Source: Diaporthe sp. PMI_573 (taxonomy: Eukaryota > Ascomycota > Sordariomycetes > Diaporthales > Diaporthaceae). Taken from it: a stretch of DNA of 64,000 bases. The stretch is from contig JAJTUP010000028.1 in the NCBI GenBank assembly GCA_021399435.1, positions 682,001 to 746,000 on the forward strand, written 5' to 3'. The position numbers and the translations under genes were made by a program. The notes below the pieces were generated by a model. That model was not told where the DNA came from and made no database searches. It saw only the letters and a list, made by a program, of their open reading frames with translations. Of the stretch, positions 1-10,246 are shown piece after piece (the first letter of the stretch is position 1; each line of letters starts with the position of its first letter).

Positions 1-620
1 CGAAAGCAGAAGCTATCCGCTGTGTAGAACACGGAGGGGGAAGCTAATGGATCGCGCATGACATCAAAGTTTGGGTCACCTTGGCCAACCCATCATGATT
101 GGTGATACAATGCCGGCAGTCCATCCAATCCTTTGCCAGATTCTTGGAAGCTGAGAGTGTCAGGTTGGGGCTGCTCACCCCCCTCCGTCCTTTCTTGTTC
201 ATTGGGCGCTCAAGGGATCACAGGCGCCAGTGAAAGTGGCGCCCGCTTGGTCTCCTACGCGATGGGCAAGCGCGATTTCCGAAAGGATTCGTGGAGGGTG
301 TAATCCTACTGCAACTGCGCAGGCGTCAAGGCATCAGTATCACGGACGCATACTCATGGTACCGGGTCACTTGGGCCTTGAGCAATGGCACCCGACGGTC
401 AATGGAAGTTTACCATTGGGGGCTACGCAAGGCGCGTCGGCTTGATCCTTCACAGTTGGTCGAAGGCCTCTGTCATCTTTCGAAGTGGAAAAAGTACTCG
501 CGGGCCATGGGCTTCAACCGATGCGATGTGCTGGCACGTCGATCGCAGCTACTGACGAGGCTGACCAAGATCTGTTGGTCGACCACGGACCCCATCCGAG
601 AACGCGGCAGCTCCAGTGTC
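1..620. other. Left edge, no recognised gene
   Basis: Short open frames occur here (for example plus-strand 291-773), but none shows a domain, a repeat or a convincing start that I recognise. The stretch is probably the 5' flank of the gene at 736 plus unassigned sequence. Confidence 0.4.
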
Positions 621-627
621 TATATAA
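621..627 (+). promoter_or_regulatory. Candidate TATA box of the 736 gene
   Basis: A TATATAA hexamer-type element lies about 110 bases upstream of the ATG at 736, a plausible distance in a filamentous fungus where the transcription start lies 30-60 bases further on. The assignment rests on position and sequence only. Confidence 0.4.
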
Positions 628-735
628 AGCCGTACGGTCCCACTCGATGCTCATGTAAGAATGAAACTACTGTCCACACCATTCTTCACTCACGGAAACC
701 ACGACGCCTTATACATCGTTTGAAATCAGGACACA

Positions 736-1836
736 ATGTGCTCCGCCATGATTACCAAGAGGGAGAGAGTTGAGAACTACAGAACCTACACCGAAGCCTT
801 GCTCCAAAGCTTCTACAAGCTCAAGCAGACGACTAGAGACCATGTCGACCTTGTGTACAATTTGACCATGGGCCGACAAGCTCCTTCCACACTGGACTCG
901 TATATGGGAATTTTGAGGGCTCTTGATTTCCTCGGGACCGGCATGAGTGCAACAAACCCAAAGAGTCTGCTTATAGCATTGGTTCATGAAAGAAACAAGT
1001 CGATATTCGACGTTGTTCAGGATTTCAACCCCTCTGAACTGGAATGCCAGGCAACGAGGAGCATTTGGGGATTCCACGAGCTGAAAGTCATCACAGCGAA
1101 ATGGATGCAGGGGAAGGACGAGGATCAATTGGTACGCCTGGGGCAATTTGCGATGAGCCTCTTTGACAGCGATACCGACACAACGCCTCGTCCCGTCTCC
1201 GCCAAGGACAGACAGTTCGCAAGCAAGGCCAATCTCAAGCGGGTATGGGACCAAAGCAGGACACAGAACTCATACATCCGACTTGTGCGTTCGCTACGCC
1301 TGCTCGGACTCGTCGAAAAAGGGGGAGAACCTAATCTACAAAGGTGGCTGAGGGGGAGGACCGGCCTGAGGGCGGGCCAGGTGTTGGACCATCCTTGGGA
1401 TCTAACACACCTGGAGCTCCTCGTGGCCAAGTGCGTGAGGGACGGGGTTCGGAGGTCGCCAGGCATGCGCGGAGCGACTGACACCCATGAAGGAGGCCGT
1501 ACACGCAACAGGGAGACACTGGAGCAGGTGGAGAAGGATGTGGAGGACGAGGACGACGAGGAAATGGAGGAAGTGGAGGAAGTGGTTCGAGCCGACTTTC
1601 CAGTACAACCCGGCGACCCTACCGCTTTGAGGCTGTTCCAAGCTGCCAACAAGGCCCGTGAAACTGCTAAGGAAGCGAACAAAGAGGTCGCAAAGGCCTA
1701 CGAAACCGTTGCTTGGACGTCCGCAGAATTGATGACACACTTGGCCAAAGAACGGGACCACACTGACGGCTCTATTGGTCCGGGACGACACATTGAGGGC
1801 CCCCGGCAGGCGAAGTGTCCATGGAGGAGTACCTAA
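736..1836 (+). CDS. Hypothetical protein with acidic region and Ala/Lys-rich helix
   Basis: The frame is open for 366 residues from an ATG preceded by a TATA-like box. The first 200 residues look globular, mixed charged and hydrophobic, with no motif I recognise. Residues about 255-283 form a strongly acidic stretch (runs of E, D and V). They are followed by an Ala/Lys-rich segment at about 300-330 with the spacing of an amphipathic helix or coiled coil. The C-terminus is basic. There is no signal peptide, membrane segment or zinc finger. Acidic plus helical tails are common in nuclear or chromatin-associated proteins, but that is only a compositional hint. No intron is needed to keep the frame open. 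The next gene downstream (2684) is on the same strand but clearly separate. It could be a lineage-specific gene or a remnant of an unclassified element; function unknown. Confidence 0.5.
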   Translation: MCSAMITKRERVENYRTYTEALLQSFYKLKQTTRDHVDLVYNLTMGRQAPSTLDSYMGILRALDFLGTGMSATNPKSLLIALVHERNKSIFDVVQDFNPSELECQATRSIWGFHELKVITAKWMQGKDEDQLVRLGQFAMSLFDSDTDTTPRPVSAKDRQFASKANLKRVWDQSRTQNSYIRLVRSLRLLGLVEKGGEPNLQRWLRGRTGLRAGQVLDHPWDLTHLELLVAKCVRDGVRRSPGMRGATDTHEGGRTRNRETLEQVEKDVEDEDDEEMEEVEEVVRADFPVQPGDPTALRLFQAANKARETAKEANKEVAKAYETVAWTSAELMTHLAKERDHTDGSIGPGRHIEGPRQAKCPWRST

Positions 1837-2683
1837 TGGACGTGCTGTGATACGAACAGAAGAGGCGGTGCACGATCTTTGCAGATGGGCACAGTGCTTC
1901 GACGCTCTCAGACTACCTGCCGTCCTCGGCGCTTATCCACTTTGATGCAAGACCTGAGGCGGCAAAGCCAGCAGTCCGGCGCCTCCATACTGCTATTTAC
2001 ATGGTCTTTTCTTGGTCCAAATTCAGCCTTCATTGCTACAATAAGAAGCTTTTGCCGTGGGTTCATGTGATATCGCTTGCAGGAGCTCGCAGAATCATTG
2101 GGCACGTACCTAGGCAGGCATCCTGCAGGTGTGATGGTGCCCTGCTGGCATGGAAACCTATGTAGGTGCTGCGCTGTTAAACCCCGCGTGCCATACCTAC
2201 CTAAGTAGGTAGTGTCCAGGGGTCTCTGAGCCTGTGACGGAGACTCGATCACAGTCTCTCACTACGATCTCTGGTGACTGCTCGTCCCATTGGCATTTGG
2301 AAGAGGCGCTACATAGAATCCACAAGCAGCGACTAAGACAAGTTCATCGAAAAACCGGATGACTTCATCACACAAAGCAAAAAAAATACTAAGGAAATAC
2401 ATTGTACCTTGTGAAACCGCTCACATTTAGCACCGCGACTCTAAGCAAGAGCTCGAAAACACGAACTTAGATTGGGGTACTATGGAAATCGCTGGTAAGA
2501 ATACTCATCCTACAATCTCATTCCTTAATTTAATCATCGTCACAAATAAAAGAATAGTCAACACCCCACGAGCTCGAGAGTTGACATGTGGCTTTTCCGA
2601 TATTTACTAGGTACAATTTTTATCATGCCACTAGGAGGACTTTCGAGACAACAGCTAAACACAACAAAGATACTGATCTGGTT
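1837..2683. other. Intergenic region, nothing recognised
   Basis: This stretch between two plus-strand genes contains only short, unsupported frames. It presumably includes the 3' end of the upstream gene and the promoter of the membrane-protein gene at 2684. Confidence 0.4.
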
Positions 2684-3231
2684 ATGGCTCAATCCTACTC
2701 GCGCATGGTCCTCGAGTCAAACGAGGTAGGTCTAAGGTATAACGTTGCAGCAGCGGCGGCATGCTGGTTAATGCTCGCCGGATTCTTCATCCTGCCCGGT
2801 ACTTTCACTTCGATCAAGCGGTCAAGCTTTCTTAGTGCTTCCAATGACGGCCGCCGGATTCAGAGCGCTGTTCAAAATGTACCACTGTTGCCTGTTGCAG
2901 GTCTTTGCTATGTAGTGGCAATTGCGGGACTGGGCACACTGTGGCGGAGATTTCGTGCAAATTACATCTGGGTAACACAACACATTCTACTGTAAGTAAA
3001 AAATCCACCATACTATTCGATGGTTCTCAGGCTGAGGGGTGTAGGCCGACTTGCCTTAACTGTCTCAGTGGGTTGTTCACCACCCTAACAAATGTCTATA
3101 CCGCTCGAAAGGGAATTTGGTCGCCGACGGCATGGTTTAGCCTGGGAATTGTTCTGTTCTCAGTGTCGGTATCCTTATGTGGTGTCGGTTTTTTTCAGTG
3201 GAAACTTTGGAGATTGAAACCAACTAATTAA
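2684..3231 (+). CDS. Four-helix fungal membrane protein, two exons
   Basis: Two exons, 2684-2991 and 3045-3231, flank a 53-base intron with donor GTAAGT and acceptor TGTAG. The joined length of 495 bases is divisible by three and gives 164 residues. Without splicing the frame stops at once, which supports the intron. The product has four hydrophobic segments: one starting LRYNVAAAAACWLMLAG and leading into PGTFTSIK, one around VPLLPVAGLCYVVAIAG, one around LFTTLTNVY, and one around WFSLGIVLF. This PGTF...VPLLP...TLxNVYxA layout matches a common small integral-membrane protein family of Pezizomycotina of unknown function, which I recognise only by pattern. A longer N-terminus would need a non-ATG start; the ATG at 2684 is the first in frame. 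The final residues are lysine/arginine-rich, a usual cytosolic tail. It seems intact, unlike most of its neighbourhood. Confidence 0.65.
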
Positions 3232-3558
3232 ATTACAAATGCATTCGACCCGAACGGGCGCGGACTTCCTTGCCACGATCACTGGTTCCCATTAGCGCCG
3301 CGACCGTTCGTCTACATCAGTCCATGCCCAGACCGGGGGGGTGGAGGGTTAGGGCCGTCTTAACGACGTCGCGTAATTAACAATTCGTATCTCGTTGAAT
3401 GTTGTCTTGGTGTCCATGCCTTCATTTTGTTCCAGGGTATCGTTCGGAGAGATTTTGTTTCTCACATGTGCCTATCTGCACCGCAAAACTGCAGCATAGA
3501 TGGACTTAATTTTTCGAACCGACAAGTGGCCAAAACTGTCAGTTCACTCGTTGATATC
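3232..3558. other. Spacer, nothing recognised
   Basis: No coding signal or repeat was identified between the membrane-protein gene and the LTR remnant on the minus strand. Confidence 0.35.
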
Positions 3559-3836
3559 TGTCAAATATTAGGGTGAAAATTGTATTTTCTGTATTGTCTT
3601 TTTTTTGCCCCCTCTGTCTTGAGGTTTCAGGGCAAGCTTTATATACCCTTTCTCTTCTGTAAAGAATCAGCTAGAAGCTGATTGCTAAGCCTCGTGGCAA
3701 TAGATGGCAATAGGTGGCAATAGGTGGCAACAGGTGGCAACTTTCGCCTCTGACGTATCTGACACACCCCCTCAGATTCAATGACTTCTCATTGAGTCTG
3801 AAGCCCTTCTTCGTCCTTCTGGAGCTTCTTCCTAAC
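3559..3836 (-). mobile_element. Ty1/copia 3' end remnant: LTR plus last pol codons
   Basis: Read on the minus strand, 3836-3765 encodes the last codons of a copia polyprotein (ending in KKLQKDEEGLQTQ) and its stop, followed by a GAGGGGGTG polypurine tract. From 3764 to 3559 comes a 206-base LTR beginning TGTCAGATACG and ending TTTGACA. The same arrangement, nearly base for base, closes the copia element at 15.4-17.4 kb on the plus strand (LTR 17220-17422), so the two belong to one family. The LTR has a short internal array of about 10 bases (GGTGGCAATA-like, four to five copies). Everything upstream of the last few pol codons is missing. Confidence 0.85.
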
Positions 3837-3990
3837 TGTTGGAATAGCACCTGGTTGGATCGCACGTAGTTCGATAGGTTGGGTGTGCTTAGTCAGCCGG
3901 GGGCCCGGCTGGGGAAGAGTGGCCTCTTCCCCTTCGTACGATAGTACACCCGTTTCCCTAAGCAAGCAATACAATCGGAATCAACCAACA
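3837..3990. repeat. Possible solo LTR with TGTTGG...CCAACA ends
   Basis: This segment of about 154 bases starts TGTTGG and ends CCAACA, the inverted TG...CA termini typical of an LTR. It abuts the broken copia end exactly. No 5-base target duplication is visible around it, so the call is tentative. It is followed by a short ACGT tandem tract near 3996. Confidence 0.35.
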
Positions 3991-4570
3991 GACCCCTACG
4001 TACGTACGTACTATCGCCATATGGCAAAGGCCATTCAACACCTTTAGACTATTCGTTGTGTGATGACAGGTGTATTCATACGAATAAGAATGGAAATTCG
4101 GCAGCTATATCGCCTTCTTCACAATGCCTATGAAAAGCTTCTCATGGTCGATGACTATATCCCTCTCGTAGAATTCTTGCTTTGGTCGCTCGGACATGGT
4201 GCCAATTTTTCGGAGACAAATTTTGGCGTCGATTTGCGTATTTCGTCCAATTAAAAAGACAGTTTAGTGAGCAGTTGCTCTTATGCGGATAATGTCAAGA
4301 TGCGTGATTAGTTAGGTGCACACTAATAATGACAGGGTCTAAGGCGAAAGGGCAGTGCTTTATATGTAGTTCCAGCATTCCACGTCAGGCCCAAAAGATG
4401 AAAAATTCTGCCCGCCTATCATTATCTACCCCCAGTTGATCCTTTGTCCGTTTGAAATTCTTATTCCTTCGTGGCGCAGTTATAGAATGGCTGTGAGAGC
4501 TCGGAAAGTGTGGCAGCTGGGTATAGATCAATAAGAGCCAGATGGGGAGTTCCCGAAGCAAACATACATA
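3991..4570. other. Spacer, nothing recognised
   Basis: Apart from the ACGT microsatellite at its left end, I see no gene, terminal repeat or RNA gene in this stretch. Confidence 0.35.
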
Positions 4571-4802
4571 ACGTGGTTGGACACTCAGCGAGCAATGACA
4601 CTAAGCGAGCGATTTTTAGGTAAACCACCAACTTTAGCCAACCCCAGCACCCACCCAGGGCAAAAGGGTCAATTGAATTTGGCACCAATTGGTGCCAACT
4701 GGTCTCAATTGCTCATTTTCAATTAATTTGGTCAATTTAGAGGTGTTGGCGTAGCTGTAGTGCCAGTCTGAAGTGACCGACTTTCGGTGGGAAAATTACC
4801 GC

Positions 4803-5285
4803 TGGCCGATTTGGATCGGTTGGGCCCTAGTTACTATTGGGTCAGGGCTTACACTTCTGTTTGATGAAAGAACACCTGTAGTGTTGTGGGTAATCATCCT
4901 TATTATCCTCGGCCTCGGCCATAGAGCTGTCCTAAATGCATAAAACTTTGCCGCTCAGGCCAGGAGCAGGGAGGGCGAGCAAGGGGACGCAGCTGCCATG
5001 TACGCATTTGTACGCCAGTCTGGAATGGCGCTTGGGGTTGGAGTGGGTGGTTGTGTGTTTCAGAATGTCATGAGCTTACGACTCCGGCAGGCCGGTCTCG
5101 ATAGCGGTATTGCGAAGGTCAGCGAGGCGTTTGTCGCCGAACTCCATCAGATGCACCCAGACAGCCTATTGAGATCGCAAATTCTAGATGCGTATTCTTT
5201 TGGTCTGAAGGGCATCTATCTAGTCTTCACCAGTATCTCGGCCGTTGTTATGAAGTGGTTTGTTACGGCACAAGCGTCTGCATGA
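4803..5285 (+). pseudogene. MFS transporter C-terminal fragment (broken)
   Basis: The plus-strand frame from about 4803 encodes the last part of a fungal major-facilitator drug-efflux type transporter. It has a helix rich in VIILIILGLG, then an LNAxNFAAQA-like segment, then MYAFVRQSGMALGVGVGG, FQNVM and a final hydrophobic helix ending before the stop at 5285. An in-frame TAA at about 4939-4941 interrupts the frame where the family usually has Gln (CAA), a change consistent with C-to-T decay. The N-terminal 10 or so transmembrane helices are absent, because the homology begins right where the repeat segment 4611-4797 ends. The transporter cannot be functional; this is a captured or stranded gene fragment. 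Confidence 0.65.
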
Positions 5286-5468
5286 TCTCCTTGACTGACT
5301 TTAGTAGGATAGGCAAGCACTAGTCTGCCCCGGTGGGGAAGTCCGTTCTACTGGTTCGCACTTTCCTATTTCCTTCGGCCTTTGTCACCATCCAAATTTG
5401 GTCGAAAGGAAAGCTCCGGGTCAAAATTAATATTGTGTCAGAGTTTGGGATTGTACATAAATTTATTT

Positions 5469-6014
5469 GCGTCCAGTAGCCAGGCGATGGCTTGAGTATT
5501 GTACTTTAACGCGGCAGGCAGAAGAACTTGGCATATATCCGACGCAGCTCGCAAAGGAGGGCTATTACGAGCCCAGAAGCGAAACAGGAATGGCTGCGCA
5601 GGCTCGAAAAGCGAGAACAAGGAGGTAAATATTCGAGACTCTACAATATGACCGACAAGAAATGGGACTCGTGGCAGGAAAGAACGGCAGGTGAAGAGGT
5701 TAGCCGCAGATGGACGCTTTCTAACGACCAGTACTTGGGTAATCTTTCAGGAAATATACGACGATTTCCAAAAGTACCAAGCCAACCAAGAAAGGACGAA
5801 AACAGCCATTTTCCGATGGTGGAATTGATGATATACTTGAAGATACCTCGTAGTTTCCAAACATCACACTAAATAAAGCAAGACAAAAATACAACAGGAA
5901 TACATAAGGACCTGTATGTTTCTCATTAACCTTAGTACCGGAACTTAAGGTAGAACTTAAGCTGGTGGTTTTCGTGCCCAATAAGTAAGCAGACTCTTTC
6001 TGGTTCTGCCTGTC
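5469..6014 (+). repeat. Left arm of 34-kb-spaced inverted repeat
   Basis: This segment is repeated in reverse orientation at 39731-40280. The match runs from GCGTCCAGTAGCC at one end to the CCTGTC end at the other. The copies differ by one 4-base gap and a few substitutions seen by eye. Both contain the same open frame of about 110 residues (rich in Arg, Glu and Lys, with motif KWDSWQERTAGEEVSRRW in this copy), but the frame is unrelated to any family I know. It is probably part of an unclassified mobile element. Confidence 0.75.
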
Positions 6015-6359
6015 CCTTAGCGCTGGGGAGGTATCTGTGTAGCGTCCATTTCTTTCTGTGCGAATATCTGCATTCCTTTTTATAAACGAGAGCGGCGCAT
6101 GCAATTTCTACAATAGCAATGTAGCCAGTCAGGTTCCTCCATTCGATATACCGTGCTCGGAATCATGACAACACGTAATCTCAGATGATTGCTTACACAG
6201 TCGGGTAGTTGAGGAAGTCAAGGAACACCTGTGCTGCGACCATCGCCGGCCAGTGTACTGTCCTATATGCAAAGAAGAGTTTTCCTTGAGCAGAAATCGA
6301 GACGCGCATATTCGAAATCGCTCGCTAGGTGGTATCGCTCGCTGGGTGGTGAACCACGT

Positions 6360-7797
6360 TATGCAGCTTTAATTTTAGCTATAAATTAATGGAAAAACAT
6401 GGAAAAATACTTATAAGTATAAATTATATTAGGTTATTTAAAAAAAACTAAGACTTTCTCTCATAAGTAAGTAAAATTTAAGGGTAAAGAGAGTTAAAGT
6501 TGAAAAACTGGTCGGGCATGTGGTCTGATCGGCTGACTGATGAACCACGTTATATGGTTGTTATAGAATAGGCTATATTATATGTGCATCTGAGCCACAA
6601 CGCACATATGATGTGATATAAGGGCGCTTTAAGTTTGTTGCACCAGGACGTCTCTTCCAGAGTGGAAGCCTCAGCTTCTCAGCTTCCCCTTATATTATCC
6701 CAAACCGGTTCGACTGTTCTGTAATAACAGCATGATTTTCGAGTCCAAAGACAACATTGAGGATTCATAATGCCACAAGCCCCATAATAACTTTTATAAG
6801 CGGTCTAGTTGATAAATTCCAGGTTGGAGATCTAGGTTCTTCGTTTCGTTTTCTTTCTCACTTCTCCTTCGGGGCTACTCTATCCTCGATCGGCTTCAGG
6901 GGAGGGTGCGCACCCATCTATTCTTTTGGGTTCGAATATCTGCATTCTTCTTATAAATCTATTCATAGTATAGTCTATCATCTTGGAATCGAAATCAATG
7001 AGCGGGCTAGTATTGAGCGTGTATGAATCCTTTATAGTATTCCTTACCGTACGTCGTGTTGTAAACGACTAGTCTATGTGAGGAAAAGTCTAACGCGCCA
7101 TCTGTTTTTTTAGGTGCAAATATCCTCTTTCTTTCACATTTTCTAACCCACACCGATGAACTATCCCGTCTGGTTTACCTGACACTGCACGTGTCTGTAC
7201 ACGCAGTGTCGTCCCAGGCCGTCACCAACAATCTGAGGACAACTCCAGAGGTGGCAAAAATATCATCCTGTGGCTTGATGATGGTTTCAAATGTCTTGGT
7301 AACGACACTGCCCAGACGGGCGGTAAGCTGCTGGTTGATACAGAACCCGGATATAGACATCCACACGGTTTAGTCGTTCCTCTTGTGCAAGAACAGCCCC
7401 ATCCACTATGCGAAGTGGCGGCTCAAGGTATAGGCCCCCATCTAAACATGAATGGCATTTTGTTCAAGCAATAGCTCATATGCTGTAATGTATGTAAGTA
7501 GTCCTCACTCGGAATTTAAATGAATCCTGTAAGTTAAAATAGTACAGACCGATACAGGAGTCTTAGAAGTACGGTCCGTCGGGTGACGTTCTGAATCACT
7601 TTTGACAGGATAATGTACTTGCACGAATATGGTCATCACACCGGGTTGCGGCTCCTCCATTTTGCAGGCTGATGTTAATCTTTGAGCTTCGAGGGACTTG
7701 TGAACCTATGTACTTTTCTTTTCCACTCGACCAATTAAGTGCAAATACCGCTTATTTTGTGTAGAAATCGTGTATGAATAGTGACATAGCGAGGTAT
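6360..7797. other. AT-rich relic region without genes
   Basis: An AT-rich block occurs at 6360-6480. Copies of a dispersed motif related to CGAATATCCGCATTC lie at about 6933 and 7116 (another is at 6061). A further ACGTGGTT-type end, in reverse orientation, lies near 6540-6548. No frame here looks like a gene, and the sequence reads as old repeat debris. Confidence 0.45.
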
Positions 7798-7965
7798 ACA
7801 GTATGAAAATTAGTGTAGTTACATTATTTATTTGTACTGTATGGCGAATGGGTGGCGGAAATAAATTGGCGCACATAGGGCCCCATGCGCTTAGTCACCC
7901 GAGGGCTTGCAGCATCCGATTGAGGGCTCGTGAATATCCGCATTTTAAATATTTGTTCCAACCAG
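7798..7965 (+). repeat. Dispersed repeat, copy A (pair at 40.95 kb)
   Basis: This segment shares order and sequence with 40948-41095: a GTGTAGTTAC/ATTATTTATTTGT start, then GTATGGCGAA, then a GC-rich middle, then GCATCCGATT and finally CGTGAATATCCGCATT. The two copies are diverged but collinear. Shorter pieces of the right half recur at 6061, 6933, 7116 and 9688. Class unknown. Confidence 0.5.
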
Positions 7966-8119
7966 CGTCTGAAACGATTACTGCGCACCTTACATTCCTC
8001 AGTCTAAAAACAGCTCAAATCTGCGGACCCGCAACCAAAACCTGCGATCAGCTCTTTATCTCCACACCCACCATGAAGGTACTCAGTTCTCTCATGCTGA
8101 CGGGGGACTTTGCTGGTGA

Positions 8120-8497
8120 ATGTTGGGACAACTTTGGAAGAAAAGGATAGGGGCTAGAGGCTCTCGCAGGTTGAAGCTCGTTATCACGGGTTGGGAAGAA
8201 GGTTTCGAACTTGGGGGCCGCCGGGAGACAGAGCGTGTCTTTCCCGTACTCTTCTTTGACGACACGCCTGGCGAGCCGGGTAATTTAACCTTTCAGGGCC
8301 CAGAGAAACCGTTTACATTCTCTCAGAAGGCGCTGATGGCCCTCCCTGCGGAGTGGGTCGCCGCGGCGAACCTGAGGCTTCCTGGGACTGATGTTGGTTG
8401 TCACGTTGCGGGGCACGAGACGGCAACGAGGTTTAAAGAGAGGCTGAGAGGCCTCCGGGACATGCAGGTTAGGAGGAAGCTGGGTACGTTTTTATAG
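8120..8497 (+). pseudogene. Partial paralogue of the 31932-32906 gene
   Basis: From about 8160 the frame encodes a protein clearly related to residues about 98-200 of the product at 31932-32906. Shared landmarks are a GW...F..GG segment, RVFP(V/M)LxF(D/E)D, GEPGN, E.....TF...AL.ALP.EW, NLRLPG and RF(K/R)ER. The N-terminal half, with the W-rich start of the conserved domain, is missing. The frame stops soon after the conserved block, where the full copy continues with a Ser-rich tail. This looks like a 5'- and 3'-truncated duplicate. Codon-level conservation suggests it was once under selection or is a fairly recent copy, but I cannot tell whether it is transcribed. Confidence 0.55.
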
Positions 8498-8790
8498 TTC
8501 TCAAAAGTCCTAAAACCAATGTAGAGAAAGTGAAGTCAGTTCTGGCCGAGGAGTCCCAACCGAATCAGCCCTAACTCACTATTACATGAGAGCAAGCTCT
8601 ACACACCAAAAAGACCTCTCACAATGTCCGACGGGTCATACAGCTCCTCATCGCCGATGGAGATCCCATCCCGGCGCGGCGCATATCACAATTCATACCT
8701 CGACGTGTCCTGCGCATTCCCAAGCTGGCCACGGCGGGATTCGCTGAGCGAGCACGGTAAAGAACAGCCCCGAGCGACATCCTACTTACT

Positions 8791-8998
8791 CGCTATAACG
8801 GCGATGAAGGCCAGTGTCAGCCACAACTCATCCACTCAGGTCGGGTCGCGTTCACTTACATCCTACAATAGCGAAGAAGGCCAGTGTCAGCTACAACTCA
8901 TCCGCTCAGCTCGGGTCGCATTTACTTACAACCTATAATAGCGAAGGAGGTTGGTGTCAGTCATCAATTCAACTCATCCGCTCAGGTTCACCTACATG
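8791..8998 (+). repeat. Tandem repeat, about 70-base unit, three copies
   Basis: The unit contains GCCAGTGTCAG, then CAACTCATCC(G/A)CTCAG, then a TTTACTTACA-like stretch and (T/A)ATAGCGAAG. Anchors at 8811, 8880 and 8950 give a period of 69-70 bases, with the third copy less regular. Because 70 is not divisible by three, the open frames across it are in different registers and are probably not coding. Confidence 0.7.
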
Positions 8999-9973
8999 CG
9001 CATAATCATAGTTCACCTTCAAATATAGGCAATGAATGCACCACGCATACATTTATAAATGTCTGTCAATGCTTATAGCCACGAATCCGGTTTTTGACGG
9101 GTGTTGCTCTTCGAAGTTTGCCCTCCCGACTTCCTGTCTTCCTGCCTTCTGGCTAGGCTAACAGCTGCAGCCTGTTGAGTTGAGAGCGTTACGAGGTGTG
9201 CTGTGAAACCAACATCCCCGTGGGCTGGGAGAGGAACACCACAGCAAGGTGGCACGGGTATCAACCTTGGCAAACTTTCCATCCAGCAAGCAAAAATAGG
9301 CTAAATCGCCTAACTCGGCAGGGGAACAGCGGCGTGTATTGGCCTTTCGAAACCTCGGTCTGAATTGCGACACGTCTATGACTGCTCAGTGGGGAGATTC
9401 TGTTAGGAGCCTTAACGTAATTCCCGTTCTTGTCCTTCTCCATATTTCAATCCTCTAAGTTGGGGAGAGGACCGCTGCTCTGGGGCATCATCACCATCGA
9501 GCACGATGTACCGTGCTGTTATTGACTTCGTGCACGAGCTCTGGGAAGAGCACGGGAGGCTGAGCAGACAGCAGATAACTGCAAAACGCACCATGATGGG
9601 TGGTGAAGGGGGTTGAAATGGGAGGCTCTGATTGGCTGCAGCGCTGCTTAGTCATAAAATTGGGCGCGCCATCCATTTTTTTGGGCGCGAATATCCGGAT
9701 TCTTGATTTTGACCTGCAGACGCTGGTTCAGCCTCGAAGAAAGCCTGGTTAAGATACTGTGATTGATTCTCGTACATAAGACCGACCCCTCTGCGATCCC
9801 GCACGCAGATCCTACTTTCTGAACAGTCTGTTTCCTTCTTCAGCCCTTTATTACTTGATCCACAGCGTGCCTGACCCATATTGTCACCCGCAGGCCATCT
9901 ACGTTCTCTTTCGCCATATACTCTCTTTTACCTCCACCCTTGCTTCATTCTATTTGGGTGCCCTGTTTGCAAG
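8999..9973. other. Gene-free stretch with one dispersed motif
   Basis: No supported gene was found. A well-preserved copy of the dispersed motif (GCGCGCCATCC...GCGCGAATATCCGGATTC) lies at about 9664-9702. Confidence 0.4.
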
Positions 9974-10246
9974 ATGTCCAAACACACAGCCCCAACCGGC
10001 ATGGAAAACCGCTGCTCCTTTGTCGAAAATACACTCGCCGCTGAAGAGGGTAGCGTTACTGGTGAGAGGCCGACTCATGCGGACCATGCATACAGAAAAC
10101 CTCCACAAGAGATTTCAGACAGGAGGATAGATGCCGGCAAGCTGATACAATTGCTGGAAGCAAAATTCCCAGGTGCCTACCAAATACGTGTACGTGAGGA
10201 TCATCCTGGGAGGTTCGGAGCCTCATACGGCGCAATGTCAAGCTGA
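9974..10246 (+). CDS. Small hypothetical protein, possibly incomplete
   Basis: A frame of 90 residues starts at an ATG that directly follows a T/C-rich leader at 9880-9970, as is common upstream of fungal genes. The product is hydrophilic, with a short segment DAGKLIQLLEAKFPGAYQIR that looks like a helix followed by a strand. No domain, signal peptide or membrane segment is seen. It may continue after an unrecognised intron, or may be a remnant. The coding status is uncertain. Confidence 0.3.
   Translation: MSKHTAPTGMENRCSFVENTLAAEEGSVTGERPTHADHAYRKPPQEISDRRIDAGKLIQLLEAKFPGAYQIRVREDHPGRFGASYGAMSS

Larger units (their letters stand above)
4571..6359. mobile_element. Possible TIR-bounded composite element, TA flanked
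   Basis: The left end (ACGTGGTT... containing AGCGAGC twice) and the right end, read inward on the minus strand (ACGTGGTTCACC... containing AGCGAGCG twice), form an imperfect inverted repeat of about 45 bases. Both are flanked by TA, as expected for a Tc1/mariner-type insertion. A second left end occurs at 30944. Inside lie a shared subterminal segment (4611-4797), a broken MFS transporter fragment (4803-5285) and one arm of a 546-base repeat (5469-6014). There is no transposase, so if this is one element it is non-autonomous and carries captured host sequence. The alternative is two neighbouring partial elements. Confidence 0.4.

Noticed and set aside
1125..1682. Ser-rich minus-strand frame
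   Set aside because: Shadow of the Glu/Asp-rich stretch of the 736 gene on the other strand; reverse complement of acidic codons gives Ser, Phe and Leu runs.
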